Source: Caryophanales bacterium UBA2298 (GTDB lineage Bacteria > Bacillota_I > Bacilli_A > Izemoplasmatales > Hujiaoplasmataceae). Taken from it: DNA of 29,484 nt. The stretch spans positions 1 through 29,484 of the forward strand of contig DDWA01000031.1 in NCBI GenBank assembly GCA_002345425.1, in the 5' to 3' direction. Both the position numbers and the translations under genes were made by a program. This document shows, piece after piece, positions 8,369-16,775 of the stretch; position 1 is the stretch's first letter, and the number at the start of each line of letters is the position of its first letter. The notes under the pieces are model-generated. The model ran no database searches, was not told the origin of the DNA, and worked only from the letters and a program-made list of their open reading frames with translations.

Positions 8369-9964
8369 TTATTCTGTTTTGTTGCTTATTGTATTTTTTG
8401 CTTGTTGTACTCTAATTTGATTTCTGTTTACATATGCTTGATGCATATTTTCATAGTCAGCTAAATACATTTGTTTCAATCCTGTAATATCAGGTTGATT
8501 AGCTGTTCCTTCTTCAACTGCTTGTCTATGAGCCTGAACATGCAATTTTAAAGCTTCTACTATCTCATCTTTGATTGCTTGGGCTCCAGCTTCTACTTGA
8601 TTTCTGTATCTCGCCATATATGCCACATATTCATTGCCTAGTAATTCAAAAATTTCTGATGGAGTCATAAGTAAGACGTCATCAATAACTAATGTTTCGT
8701 CAGTTGCAAGATAAGCCAAAACTAATTTTGCAAAACCATAACTGATATCGTATTGATCTACAAGGGCTTGAATTTCTGGATCGATTTCATGTTGATACAT
8801 AACAACCGCTCCAATTGCATTTTCTGAGAAGAATTCTTGCATCATAGTTTGTGTTTGATTCATAAAAGTGTTTTCTAATTCTTGATTTAATCCACTGTTT
8901 TGAACCATTACAGCATTATCGCTTCTTTCAACATCAATATACCCAGTGTCTATAGCAGCATTTAAATACAGTCTTAGCGCTTCTTGATATTGTAGACCTT
9001 CCATATTAAGTCCAGCAGCCACTATTTCAGCATCTTCATTTTTTAACATATAAGTTAAAACGTATCCATTTTTATCGACAATAAAATCAATTCCGGGATT
9101 AATATCTATTGAAAGCAACATTGGTGCCGATTCAGAGATATTATCTTTTGCTTGTTGAACTCTCACCTGATTTCTGTTGACATATGCTTGATGCATTGAC
9201 TGAAAACTTGTTTGATACATTTCTTTTACACCAGTAATATCTGGTTGTGTAGCTGTACCATTTTCAACATCTTGACGATGCGCTTGGACTTGAGCCATTA
9301 AAGCAGTTACTAACTCATCTTTAATTGATTGTACTTCAGCTTGAATTTGATTTTGATACTGAGTCATATATTGGTTTGATTCAGTTACTAAATCGTCAAC
9401 TAAATCACTTGGTTGCATTACTACGACATCAGCAACATCAGCATCTTCATGTAAATCAAGATAAGCTAGAACCATTTTTGCGAACCCATAAGAAATTTCA
9501 TAGGTTTCTACTAAATCTTTTGCTTCTTCATCAACTTCTTCGTTTTTCAAGACTACTGCTCCTATAGCATTTTCTTGAAAAAATGTTTGTAATTTTGTCT
9601 CAACCTGTACCATAAAAGCATTGTTATCATCTTCATCTTTTCCTCCGGCTTGAATCATTACTGCTCCGTCAGATCTTGTAATATCAATGTATCCAGTATT
9701 AATAGCGGCATTTAAATAAAGGTATAGAGCTTCTTCATAGTTTTTACCAACTAATTCTAGACCAGCTCCAACTATTTCTGCATCTTCATTTCTGTAACGA
9801 TAGGTATACACATTACCATTGCCGTCGATAACTAAATCCACTGCCGGATTCATTTCTAATGATAAATAAGTATAATCCGAGTATTCTGTTTCTTCGGTAG
9901 ATGAACAGGCCATTAAAACTATTCCAGCAAATAAAATTGCGAATATTAAGAGAATTTTTTTCAT
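8369..9964 (-). CDS. Lipoprotein with two tandem RsgI-like extracytoplasmic domains
   Basis: This is a 531-residue surface lipoprotein. The signal peptide MKKILLIFAILFAGIVLMAC ends in a lipobox with Cys20. The mature part is two near-identical repeats of exactly 250 residues. Each opens with a motif like the RsgI periplasmic domain: YLSLEMNPAVDLVID (Asn39-Pro40) and LLSIDINPGIDFIVD (Asn289-Pro290). Then come NEDAEIV, EALxLYLNAAIxTGYI and DEISYGFAK-like segments, and a Gln-rich helical tail ending VRVQQAK. In RsgI anti-sigma-I factors this domain autocleaves at Asn-Pro. Here there is no cytoplasmic anti-sigma domain and no TM helix, so a sensor or matrix role is inference. A GTG 9 nt upstream is in frame. 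ATG 9962-9964 is chosen because GAGGTG is correctly spaced from it and the standard signal peptide starts there. It has its own terminator and is divergent from the next gene. Confidence 0.8.
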   Translation of the reverse strand: MKKILLIFAILFAGIVLMACSSTEETEYSDYTYLSLEMNPAVDLVIDGNGNVYTYRYRNEDAEIVGAGLELVGKNYEEALYLYLNAAINTGYIDITRSDGAVMIQAGGKDEDDNNAFMVQVETKLQTFFQENAIGAVVLKNEEVDEEAKDLVETYEISYGFAKMVLAYLDLHEDADVADVVVMQPSDLVDDLVTESNQYMTQYQNQIQAEVQSIKDELVTALMAQVQAHRQDVENGTATQPDITGVKEMYQTSFQSMHQAYVNRNQVRVQQAKDNISESAPMLLSIDINPGIDFIVDKNGYVLTYMLKNEDAEIVAAGLNMEGLQYQEALRLYLNAAIDTGYIDVERSDNAVMVQNSGLNQELENTFMNQTQTMMQEFFSENAIGAVVMYQHEIDPEIQALVDQYDISYGFAKLVLAYLATDETLVIDDVLLMTPSEIFELLGNEYVAYMARYRNQVEAGAQAIKDEIVEALKLHVQAHRQAVEEGTANQPDITGLKQMYLADYENMHQAYVNRNQIRVQQAKNTISNKTE

Positions 9965-10092
9965 ATATCTCACCTCTTTTTCTCTTTTCTTTATATATAC
10001 GAGTCAAACACCCATATTATTGGCAAAATTAAATAATCATTCTTTATTTATAGGAATCATCAATAATATATGTTAAAGTTTTTTCGATTTTA

Positions 10093-10101
10093 TGTTATAC
10101 T
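10093..10101 (+). promoter_or_regulatory. Extended -10 element upstream of the ketopantoate reductase-like gene
   Basis: TGTTATACT lies 28 nt before the ATG, with a weak TTAAAG at 10073-10078 (17-bp spacing) as a possible -35. Confidence 0.45.
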
Positions 10102-10129
10102 ATTTTATATTGTTTTTTAGGAGGTTTAT

Positions 10130-11149
10130 ATGAAAGTAGGAATTTACGGGGCCGGCGCTATGGGAACAATTTTAGGAGCTTATATCAGTAAAGCTGGCCA
10201 TAATATTGATCTAATAAACAGGAATGTTGAGCATGTAGAGGCTTTAAATAGTGAAGGTGCTAAAATTATAGGTAAAATTAATTTCACTCAAAAAGTAACC
10301 GCCTTATTACCAACTCAAATAAATGATCACTATGACATCATTTTGTTAATGACAAAACAAAAATTCAATAAAGAAATAGTTGAATCATTGGCACCTTATC
10401 TAAAAACCAATTCTTTGGTATGCACAATGCAAAACGGTCTTCCAGAAAAATCTGTTGCCGAAATTGTTGGCAAAGATAGAACCTGTGGTTGTACAATGAG
10501 TTGGGGCGCTACTTTTCATGGTAAAGGTGTTAGCGAACTAACTTCAGAACCAACAAGAGACACATTAACTTTTAGCATCGGTAAATATGGAAATAACGAC
10601 GAAGTCTTATTTTCATATATTATAGAACTTCTTAATACAATGGGTAACGTCAAGATTGAAGAAAATTTCATTGGTGCTAGGTGGTCAAAATTATTAATAA
10701 ACTCCGCATTTAGTGGTTTGTCAGTTGTTACAGATGCTAATTTTGGCCAAATTGCTAAAAATAAAAAATCGAGAATGCTAGCGTTAAAAATAATTAAAGA
10801 ATGTATAGAAGTTGCTAAGGCAGCAAATATTAAAATCGAACCATTACAAGGTAAAGACGTAGTTAAGTTGATTGACTATAATACAAGGTTTAAAAGATGG
10901 ATAAGTTTTACTATACTCCCTATAGCTATGAAAAAACACAAACTAATAAAATCGAGTATGCTTCGAGATTTAAGCCAAGGAAGAAAAACCGAAATTGATG
11001 CAATTAATGGAGTAGTGTGCGAGTACGGTGATAATTTTAAAACCGAGACTCCAATTAACGATTTAATCGTTGAAATTGTCCATAAAATAGAAAATAAAGA
11101 ATTGATACCTAGTTGGGATAATTTGCAAATTTTTGAAAAATACTATTAA
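10130..11149 (+). CDS. Ketopantoate reductase family protein (PanE/ApbA)
   Basis: This 339-residue cytoplasmic NADPH-dependent enzyme belongs to the family that reduces 2-dehydropantoate to pantoate in pantothenate/CoA synthesis. The Rossmann motif GAGAMG is at residues 7-12. QNGL with Asn102 matches the substrate-site Asn. ARWSKLLINSAFSG contains the candidate catalytic Lys187, and GRKTEIDAINGVV contains the candidate Glu288 and Asn293. The C-terminal helical domain is complete. AGGAGG (10119-10124) gives a strong start at ATG 10130. The gene is monocistronic, with a promoter and terminator of its own. No panB or panC is nearby. Family members also reduce other 2-oxo acids, so the exact substrate is not certain. 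Confidence 0.85.
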   Translation: MKVGIYGAGAMGTILGAYISKAGHNIDLINRNVEHVEALNSEGAKIIGKINFTQKVTALLPTQINDHYDIILLMTKQKFNKEIVESLAPYLKTNSLVCTMQNGLPEKSVAEIVGKDRTCGCTMSWGATFHGKGVSELTSEPTRDTLTFSIGKYGNNDEVLFSYIIELLNTMGNVKIEENFIGARWSKLLINSAFSGLSVVTDANFGQIAKNKKSRMLALKIIKECIEVAKAANIKIEPLQGKDVVKLIDYNTRFKRWISFTILPIAMKKHKLIKSSMLRDLSQGRKTEIDAINGVVCEYGDNFKTETPINDLIVEIVHKIENKELIPSWDNLQIFEKYY

Positions 11150-11153
11150 TTGG

Positions 11154-11177
11154 GAAGACTATGTCTTCTCTTTTTTA
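11154..11177 (+). terminator. Terminator after the ketopantoate reductase-like gene
   Basis: The GAAGAC/GTCTTC stem has a 3-nt loop and is followed by TCTTTTTT, immediately downstream of the stop codon. Confidence 0.75.
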
Positions 11178-11262
11178 TATTTAAGATTATTTTATAGAAA
11201 ACCGAAAACCTTATTGTTTTGTGGATTTTTATCGATAATCGATTTAAATTTAAAATCCTTTG

Positions 11263-11271
11263 TGATATAAT
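11263..11271 (+). promoter_or_regulatory. Extended -10 promoter of the SAP-like membrane protein gene
   Basis: TGATATAAT has a TGn extension and a perfect TATAAT at 11266-11271, 47 nt upstream of the ATG. The -35 region is AT-rich without a clear hexamer. Confidence 0.55.
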
Positions 11272-11317
11272 ACGATTATCATCATAAAATGAAATTTATT
11301 TTTAAAGGAGAATCATT

Positions 11318-12739
11318 ATGCAAGATATTTATCAAAAGTTGAATAAAGATTATTCAATTGATGAACTTGTGGAAAACTTAGTGAATGTTCCTGGAGAAGA
11401 AATAGCTAATTTGTTAGCGGAACTTGATATTAATATCCCTCGTTCTATCCGTTTTAATGCTTTACAAAAAGTGCTTTTCCCTGTGTTGGAACAGGAGTAC
11501 AACGATTTATTAAAAGCTGAAAGTGATGTCGAAGGTCCTGAACGACTTGAAGAGTCTCGGAGACAGACTCGTCTTAGATGGATCGATTCTTTTTCTGAAA
11601 CTCAATTTGAAAATGAATTGTTTAAATTTAATGACAAAGATTTAGACAAAAAATATCTTTTTGAATTTTGGAAAAGGCTGATTATCTTTTTGCTTAAAGA
11701 AGGCGTTCCTAAACAAACTTTAGCAGCATTTATTGAAAGATTCATACAAAAGTATCAAAGCAATCAAGGCACTCCTCCAACTAGATTGTTCAATAAAGCG
11801 ATTGAACCTTTCATATATGATGAAGAAGGGACTTTTGATGGTCTCATTAGAAGCTTGTTTGCCAAAAGAGTTGTTTTAAGTGCGACTATCAGTGAACTTA
11901 AACAAATCGGGTCAAAATATGGAATAAAAGTACCTACAAGGTTGACTAAAATTCAGGTATTAGAAATTGTCATTAACGAACTTAAAGATAGAAATGAATA
12001 TATTCCAGAAGTTCATTCCGAATTGAATGATTTTAATCTTAAAGAACTTGAAGATTTCGCAAGATTAAATAATATAATAGCCTTTGCCTATATCAATAAA
12101 GACCAAATGATTGAATATATGTACAAAGAGTACGATGAAAAAGGCATTCAAGTTAAGAGATTCAAAAAAGAGGAAGAAATTGAAGTTGAACTTGAAGAAG
12201 AAATCGTAGCTATAGAAGAAAAAGAGGAAGTAGCTCCAAAGGTCGAAAAAGAAGTTGAGATAATACCTGAAATCAAAAAGTCAGAGGATGTTATAAAAGA
12301 TATTGAAGAGGATGTTGAAGTAATTTCTAAGGAAGAAGTTACCGAGAAAATAATTCAAGTCGAAACTGAGCCTTCTGCTGCTGTTGTCCATTATGATTCT
12401 CAAAAAATGGATGACTTGAAAAAAGAGATATTATCGCTAAAAGAGATATTTTTAGACCTTCAAAGAGAAGTTAAAGAGCTTAAAGAAGAATCCAAAAAAA
12501 CTGATGGTAAACTAGATAAAATTTCTAAAGGTTTAGTACCTAAGTGGTTCAAACGTATTGTTTTAATTTTATTTATCATTTTTATGTTTTTCCTAATTTA
12601 CGTTCCATTATCTTATTACTATCCTACTGCTCCTATTGTAAGTCAAATATCATATGTTTTTAGTAGAATTCCATTTTTCGGAGGGCGAGACTTCTTAGAA
12701 TTCCTCCATTCTGCTTTTGAGAGAATATTTGGAATGTAA
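11318..12739 (+). CDS. C-terminally anchored membrane protein with SAP/HeH-like modules and coiled coil
   Basis: This is a 473-residue protein without a signal peptide and no named family that I recognise. There are three short helix-loop-helix modules of the SAP/Rho-N type, at residues ~13-58, ~188-225 (ISELKQIGSKYGIKVP) and ~237-272 (LKELEDFARLNNI). A Glu/Val/Ile-rich acidic linker covers ~284-350. A predicted coiled coil at ~363-402 (MDDLKKEILSLKEIFLDL) precedes a single TM helix at ~412-433 (VLILFIIFMFFLIYVP), which follows the basic PKWFKR. A ~40-residue tail with IPFFGGRD lies beyond. SAP-like folds often bind nucleic acid, so the N-terminal part is probably cytoplasmic and might tether DNA or RNA to the membrane. 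This is inference. AAAGGAG 8 nt before the ATG supports the start. It is a single-gene unit with its own promoter and terminator. Confidence 0.8.
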   Translation: MQDIYQKLNKDYSIDELVENLVNVPGEEIANLLAELDINIPRSIRFNALQKVLFPVLEQEYNDLLKAESDVEGPERLEESRRQTRLRWIDSFSETQFENELFKFNDKDLDKKYLFEFWKRLIIFLLKEGVPKQTLAAFIERFIQKYQSNQGTPPTRLFNKAIEPFIYDEEGTFDGLIRSLFAKRVVLSATISELKQIGSKYGIKVPTRLTKIQVLEIVINELKDRNEYIPEVHSELNDFNLKELEDFARLNNIIAFAYINKDQMIEYMYKEYDEKGIQVKRFKKEEEIEVELEEEIVAIEEKEEVAPKVEKEVEIIPEIKKSEDVIKDIEEDVEVISKEEVTEKIIQVETEPSAAVVHYDSQKMDDLKKEILSLKEIFLDLQREVKELKEESKKTDGKLDKISKGLVPKWFKRIVLILFIIFMFFLIYVPLSYYYPTAPIVSQISYVFSRIPFFGGRDFLEFLHSAFERIFGM

Positions 12740-12750
12740 TATATAACTTT

Positions 12751-12788
12751 AAAGGAACTGTTTAGTCGCAGTTCCTTTTATTTTTTTT
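12751..12788 (+). terminator. Terminator after the SAP-like membrane protein gene
   Basis: A perfect 10-bp stem (AAAGGAACTG 12751-12760 with CAGTTCCTTT 12769-12778) has an 8-nt loop and is followed by TATTTTTTTT. Confidence 0.88.
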
Positions 12789-12850
12789 ATAAATTTGATA
12801 TTATATCTTTAATGTTTAAAATTTATCCAATAAAAGAGTTGTTTAGAGCG

Positions 12851-12856
12851 TATAAT
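12851..12856 (+). promoter_or_regulatory. -10 box upstream of the subtilase operon
   Basis: A perfect TATAAT lies 24 nt before the ATG, within TATAATATAAT. No clear -35 box is seen. Confidence 0.4.
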
Positions 12857-12879
12857 ATAATAGCTTGGATGTGATATTT

Positions 12880-15009
12880 ATGATAAATTTGCTTATTAAA
12901 AAAATATTAATCTTGAGTTTAGGTGTAATGGTTATTTTTACATCATTTTTTGTATTTAATCAAAATAATCAAACATCATACTCTTTTATTGAAACCACTG
13001 ATTCAATCAACCCTTTGGCACCACCTTGGCAACCTGTTTCCACCAATGATTATAGTAGTTTGCAATATAATCTTGATTTGATTGATGCTTATGAAGCTTG
13101 GAATGTTGAAACTGGTGAAGAAACTATTACCGTGGCTATCTTAGATTCTGGTATCGACACTGATCACGATGAATTTGTAGGAAGAATTTCAAGTCTTTCA
13201 TATAATGCTTATACTGAAGAAATTGGAATTGCTTTTGTTGAAGATGATTTAGGACATGGGACCAATGTTGCAGGTATAATTGCCGCTCAAAGAAATAATA
13301 GTTTAGGAATTGATGGTATAACCGATAATGTTCAACTAATGATAGTCAAAGTTAATAAGCCCGGTGAAGAGGGTTATCTAAATAGCCTAATAACAAAAGG
13401 AATATATTATGCAGTTAATAATGGAGCTGATATTATAAATTTATCACTCGGAAGTGCTACAGCCGATTCTGGTATTCAAGCTGCCGTTGAATACGCTCAT
13501 GAACATGAAGTTTTTGTTGTTGCGGCATCTGGAAATGACGGCAATGATATAACTTATTATCCAGCTGGTTTTCAAACAACGATTTCGGTTGGCTCCGTTG
13601 ATGAAAATGCAGTTATTAGTGATTTTTCTAGTTACGGAAGTACAATCGATCTAGTTGCCCCGGGAGATATGGTGTATACAACCAACCTCGAAAATGGTTA
13701 TGCTCAAGTCAGCGGCACATCATTTGCTGCTCCTCACGTAGCTGGTGTTTTGGCCCTCTTACTTAGTATGGGAGAGTTTTCTTATGAAGAAATATGGGAA
13801 AATATTTTTAGAAGTTCAGTTGATTTAGGCAATGTCGGAAAAGACATCTATTACGGTTATGGATTGTTAAACGCTTATAATTCTGTGTCTACCGATTTAG
13901 TGAAAATAACATTTGAAACTTTTGAAGGTAATGAGTTGAGTCCGATCTGGGTTATTGCAAATCAACCATATGACGTATTAGAGAAACCTTCAAAAGAAAA
14001 TTATAGTTTTGTCAGCTGGTTTTTAGACAGTTCACTAAATAACATTCTTACTGAAGGATATATCTTTATTGACGATACCACATTATTCGCAAAGTATGAA
14101 CCAATTTATTATTCAGTGACTTTCCTGGTAGATCAAGATACCTATCAAGAGATTACGATAATGAGCGGAGAAGTGATTTCCAACCTTCCAGATGTAGTGG
14201 TAGAAGGTTTTATATTCTATGGTTGGTATTATTCTACTCTTTACGAAGACAAATATGTTAATCAACCAATACAAAATAATACAACTCTTTACGCCAAGAT
14301 TGATGAATTGATGTACATATTAACATTTCTAGATTCTGATGGTAATTTTTACGATGAAATACTAGTATATCCTAACGAATCAGTTATAGCTCCAGAGGGT
14401 CCGACTAGGTCAAGCGATGAATTGTTTGATTATGAATTTATTTACTGGGATCAAGTGCTTGAAAATATTACGCAAGACCTGATAATAAATCCGGTCTATA
14501 AAAAAACTTTAATTTTTTCAGCAGCCTCTTTAAGTCCAGGAATAGACACAATCAGCCAAAATCAAATTTGGATTGATGAAGGAATTAGTCTAATAAATGA
14601 TGCGATTTCTTACACCGTATCAGGAGTTGTTGATTCATCAAAAGTTGGTCAATACATAGTGATTTATTCAATATATTTTGAAGATGAAAAAGTACATAAA
14701 ATAATTAGAGTAGTAAATGTTATTGAAAAAAATGAAATTGTTAATATCACCTTAAATGATGCAATTACAACTATAATTGTTGGTAACGGTTATTTAGAAG
14801 CGGGTGCTATATCTAATTTAGGCACTGTTGAAATCATTGGTTCAGTTAACACAAATGAAACAGGAGTCTACAAATTAATTTATCGTGTCAGTTATAATAA
14901 TAAAGTTGTTGAAAAAAGTCGTTTTGTATATGTAATAGATGCTGATTTCATTCCTTTAGATAATATTGAATGGTATGTTGAAAAAGGTGATCAAGATGAA
15001 CAAGATTAA
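12880..15009 (+). CDS. Secreted subtilisin-like serine protease (S8) with InlB-type repeats and Ig-like domains
   Basis: This 709-residue extracellular protease has a hydrophobic signal/anchor at residues 5-25 with no lipobox. The catalytic domain spans ~60-335: Asp89 in VAILDSGIDTDH, His126 in GHGTNVAG, oxyanion Asn219 in AASGND, and nucleophile Ser281 in SGTSFAAPHVAG. No I9 propeptide is evident; the PWQP...YNLDLIDAYEAW lead-in resembles thermitase-type enzymes. Three Listeria-Bacteroides (InlB B) repeats follow at ~342-405, ~410-473 and ~478-540, each with a central GW/SW-like motif and ending YxxY or YAK. Two Ig-like (DUF5011-type) domains lie at ~548-616 and ~618-687. ATG 12880 is chosen over the in-frame TTG at 12865, since GGATGTGA lies just upstream and a normal signal peptide starts there. 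The tail overlaps the next gene by 14 nt. Confidence 0.9.
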   Translation: MINLLIKKILILSLGVMVIFTSFFVFNQNNQTSYSFIETTDSINPLAPPWQPVSTNDYSSLQYNLDLIDAYEAWNVETGEETITVAILDSGIDTDHDEFVGRISSLSYNAYTEEIGIAFVEDDLGHGTNVAGIIAAQRNNSLGIDGITDNVQLMIVKVNKPGEEGYLNSLITKGIYYAVNNGADIINLSLGSATADSGIQAAVEYAHEHEVFVVAASGNDGNDITYYPAGFQTTISVGSVDENAVISDFSSYGSTIDLVAPGDMVYTTNLENGYAQVSGTSFAAPHVAGVLALLLSMGEFSYEEIWENIFRSSVDLGNVGKDIYYGYGLLNAYNSVSTDLVKITFETFEGNELSPIWVIANQPYDVLEKPSKENYSFVSWFLDSSLNNILTEGYIFIDDTTLFAKYEPIYYSVTFLVDQDTYQEITIMSGEVISNLPDVVVEGFIFYGWYYSTLYEDKYVNQPIQNNTTLYAKIDELMYILTFLDSDGNFYDEILVYPNESVIAPEGPTRSSDELFDYEFIYWDQVLENITQDLIINPVYKKTLIFSAASLSPGIDTISQNQIWIDEGISLINDAISYTVSGVVDSSKVGQYIVIYSIYFEDEKVHKIIRVVNVIEKNEIVNITLNDAITTIIVGNGYLEAGAISNLGTVEIIGSVNTNETGVYKLIYRVSYNNKVVEKSRFVYVIDADFIPLDNIEWYVEKGDQDEQD

Positions 15010-15520
15010 AATATTATTGTTAATATTGCTTTTATCAATTACATTTATAGCATGTACAGCTAATCAAGATGACATAAAATTTTATTTAAATCCTGGTAAT
15101 GATACCGTTGAAATTAATTCAGTCTATGTTGATCCTGGCGTAACTGCTAAAGTTTTTAATATTACACGTTCTACTGAAGTTGTCGACAATACAGTAAATA
15201 CAAGTGAAATTGGAGTATATCATATAACTTATAATTTCTTATACAAAGATTTTGACCTAACGTTAATAAGGATTGTTACAGTAGTCGATGAAACACCGCC
15301 AGAAGTGATTTTAAATCCGGGAGTAGATACCATTAAAGTCGGTCAAACTTGGGAAGATGCTTCAATAAGTGTTTTTGATAATAGTGGCGGAAAAATTAAT
15401 GTTTCAACTAGCGGGTCAGTAAATAGTGAATTGGTTGGCACTTATATAATAACTTATATAGCAACTGATCCTTCAGGGAATGAAAGTTCAATTAGCAGGT
15501 ATATTAACGTTATAGAATAA
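14996..15520 (+). CDS. Small Ig-like (DUF5011-type) lipoprotein
   Basis: This 174-residue surface lipoprotein has the signal peptide MNKIKILLLILLLSITFIAC, with lipobox Cys20. Two Ig-like units follow at ~27-98 and ~105-173. Each runs from a 'NPG(N/V)DT(V/I)' start through 'VGTY.I.Y' to a final 'VTVVDE' or 'INVIE', the pattern of DUF5011/HYR-like adhesion modules. The second reads like the cell-surface 'VTYTATDPSGNES' type. ATG 14996 lies inside the 3' end of the subtilase gene and uses AAAGGTGA there as SD, so translation is coupled. The same Ig-like fold ends the subtilase, so the two proteins may interact on the cell surface. There is no catalytic domain. Confidence 0.85.
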   Translation: MNKIKILLLILLLSITFIACTANQDDIKFYLNPGNDTVEINSVYVDPGVTAKVFNITRSTEVVDNTVNTSEIGVYHITYNFLYKDFDLTLIRIVTVVDETPPEVILNPGVDTIKVGQTWEDASISVFDNSGGKINVSTSGSVNSELVGTYIITYIATDPSGNESSISRYINVIE

Positions 15521-15547
15521 AAAAACACGAAGAATCGTGTTTTTTTT
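15521..15547. terminator. Bidirectional terminator between the lipoprotein and ridA
   Basis: The AAAAACACGA/TCGTGTTTTT stem (15521-15530 and 15535-15544) has a 4-nt loop. It ends in T runs on the plus strand and has A-rich flanks that give a U-tract on the minus strand, so it can stop both converging genes. Confidence 0.85.
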
Positions 15548-15560
15548 GTTTTAATAAGTT

Positions 15561-15938
15561 TTATTTTGCACAAATAGCATCAATTTCAACTAATGCATCA
15601 AGCGGCAATCTAGAGACTTCTACAGTTACTCTTGCAGGTTTATGACTACCGAAAAAACTAGCATAAACTTCATTCATGTTCTTAAATGTGCTCATGTCTT
15701 TTAAATAAACACTACACTTAACAATGTTTTCGGTTTTGAAACCCGCTTGTTCAGCAATAGCCTTAATATTTTCTAAACATTGTCTTGTTTGAATTTTGAT
15801 ATCTTCTTCAACTACTTTCTTTGTTTTCGGATTAAGTGGAGTTTGTCCGGAAATATACAAGGTTTCTGCAACTTGAACAGCTTGTGAATAAGGACCAATT
15901 GCTTGTGGTGCATTTGTTGTTTCAATAATTTTTAACAT
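15561..15938 (-). CDS. ridA: RidA family enamine/imine deaminase
   Basis: This 125-residue cytoplasmic protein of the YjgF/YER057c/UK114 family forms trimers and hydrolyses reactive 2-aminoacrylate-type enamines/imines formed by PLP enzymes. The family features are complete: GPYSQAV (Tyr17), LYISGQTPL (Gly31), Arg103 in KPARVTVEV and Glu118 in LPLDALVEIDAICAK. The last two match the substrate-binding Arg105 and catalytic-water Glu120 of RidA. The start is ATG 15936-15938 with AAGGAG 7 nt upstream; the longer frame to 15986 has no SD. Its leader overlaps the end of the gene upstream, so they are cotranscribed. The length is normal for the family. Confidence 0.92.
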   Translation of the reverse strand: MLKIIETTNAPQAIGPYSQAVQVAETLYISGQTPLNPKTKKVVEEDIKIQTRQCLENIKAIAEQAGFKTENIVKCSVYLKDMSTFKNMNEVYASFFGSHKPARVTVEVSRLPLDALVEIDAICAK

Positions 15939-15951
15939 AACTTTCTCCTTT

Positions 15952-16545
15952 TTAATCTCTTCCTTTTTTAATAAAATAAATAGCAACTATTGTAAATGCA
16001 GATACAACAGCAAAAACCAAGGTTGTAAAAGATACGCTTTCCATCAAAGTTTTCATGTTATATATGTTTTCTGGCATATTTACAAGAACAATACTAATAT
16101 TATTTGTGTCTGGATTGTTGTCGAGTCGTTCGAACTCAAAAGAATATGTTTTATTTGCTTCTAAATTTACTTTGAAAAGATATTCTTCCATTGTATCTAT
16201 ATAAACAATTTCATCGGAAACTAAAAAACTAATGATATCAGTATTATATTCCTGATTCTTTTCATTTATTACTAAAGAAAATTCTTTTTGCACATCTTCA
16301 AATTCATCGTAAGTGACAATTTTTAAATAATTATCCAATGATTCAACGGAAATATAATAAGCGTCATAATCGATACTGCCAATAACCGAAAAATATTCTC
16401 CTGCATATGTTGTTGTTTCTTCTTGGTTATCTATATATAAATCACCTAATTCTAGTTTTTTTGATTGCTGAAAAGCGATTATTGAAGTAATAATCGAAAT
16501 CAAGATTAAAATTATAGGGATAATTAAGATTTTTTTAGTTTTCAA
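15952..16545 (-). CDS. Hypothetical protein with N- and C-terminal membrane segments
   Basis: I do not recognise this ~197-residue protein. One TM helix is near the N-terminus (ILIIPIILILISIITSIIAF) and one near the C-terminus (FTTLVFAVVSAFTIVAIYFI) before a KKGRD tail. The ~130 residues between are acidic and predicted extracytoplasmic, beta-rich, with LYIDNQEE and YAGEYFSVIGSID. The only well-placed SD (AGAGGTGG) points to a TTG start at 16543-16545. In-frame GTG codons at 16557 and 16554 overlap that SD and are less likely. The end overlaps the ridA leader and stops 14 nt before the ridA ATG, so the two form an operon, but RidA gives no clue to its function. Confidence 0.7.
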   Translation of the reverse strand: MKTKKILIIPIILILISIITSIIAFQQSKKLELGDLYIDNQEETTTYAGEYFSVIGSIDYDAYYISVESLDNYLKIVTYDEFEDVQKEFSLVINEKNQEYNTDIISFLVSDEIVYIDTMEEYLFKVNLEANKTYSFEFERLDNNPDTNNISIVLVNMPENIYNMKTLMESVSFTTLVFAVVSAFTIVAIYFIKKGRD

Positions 16546-16647
16546 TGTTGACACCACCTCTTAAATAGTGTAACATAAAACACAAAATTTTCTACGTTTG
16601 AATTAATTTTCTATTGCAATCAATAAGAGTTTTATCACTTTAACTTA

Positions 16648-16676
16648 TTGACATGAAGGGCTATTTGCTATATAAT
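16648..16676 (+). promoter_or_regulatory. Perfect-consensus housekeeping promoter for the opp operon
   Basis: TTGACA (16648-16653), a spacer of exactly 17 bp and TATAAT (16671-16676) match the sigma-70/sigma-A consensus at all 12 positions. The predicted start is near 16683, giving a ~90-nt leader. It is the strongest promoter I see in the window and implies high expression of the peptide importer. Confidence 0.92.
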
Positions 16677-16775
16677 TTGTCTAAAGAATGTGTTTTTACA
16701 TATTTCCTACTATTATATTTAACAAAATGTAACAAAAAGGCACTCACTATTTGAAAAACAAGGGAGAAAAACATT

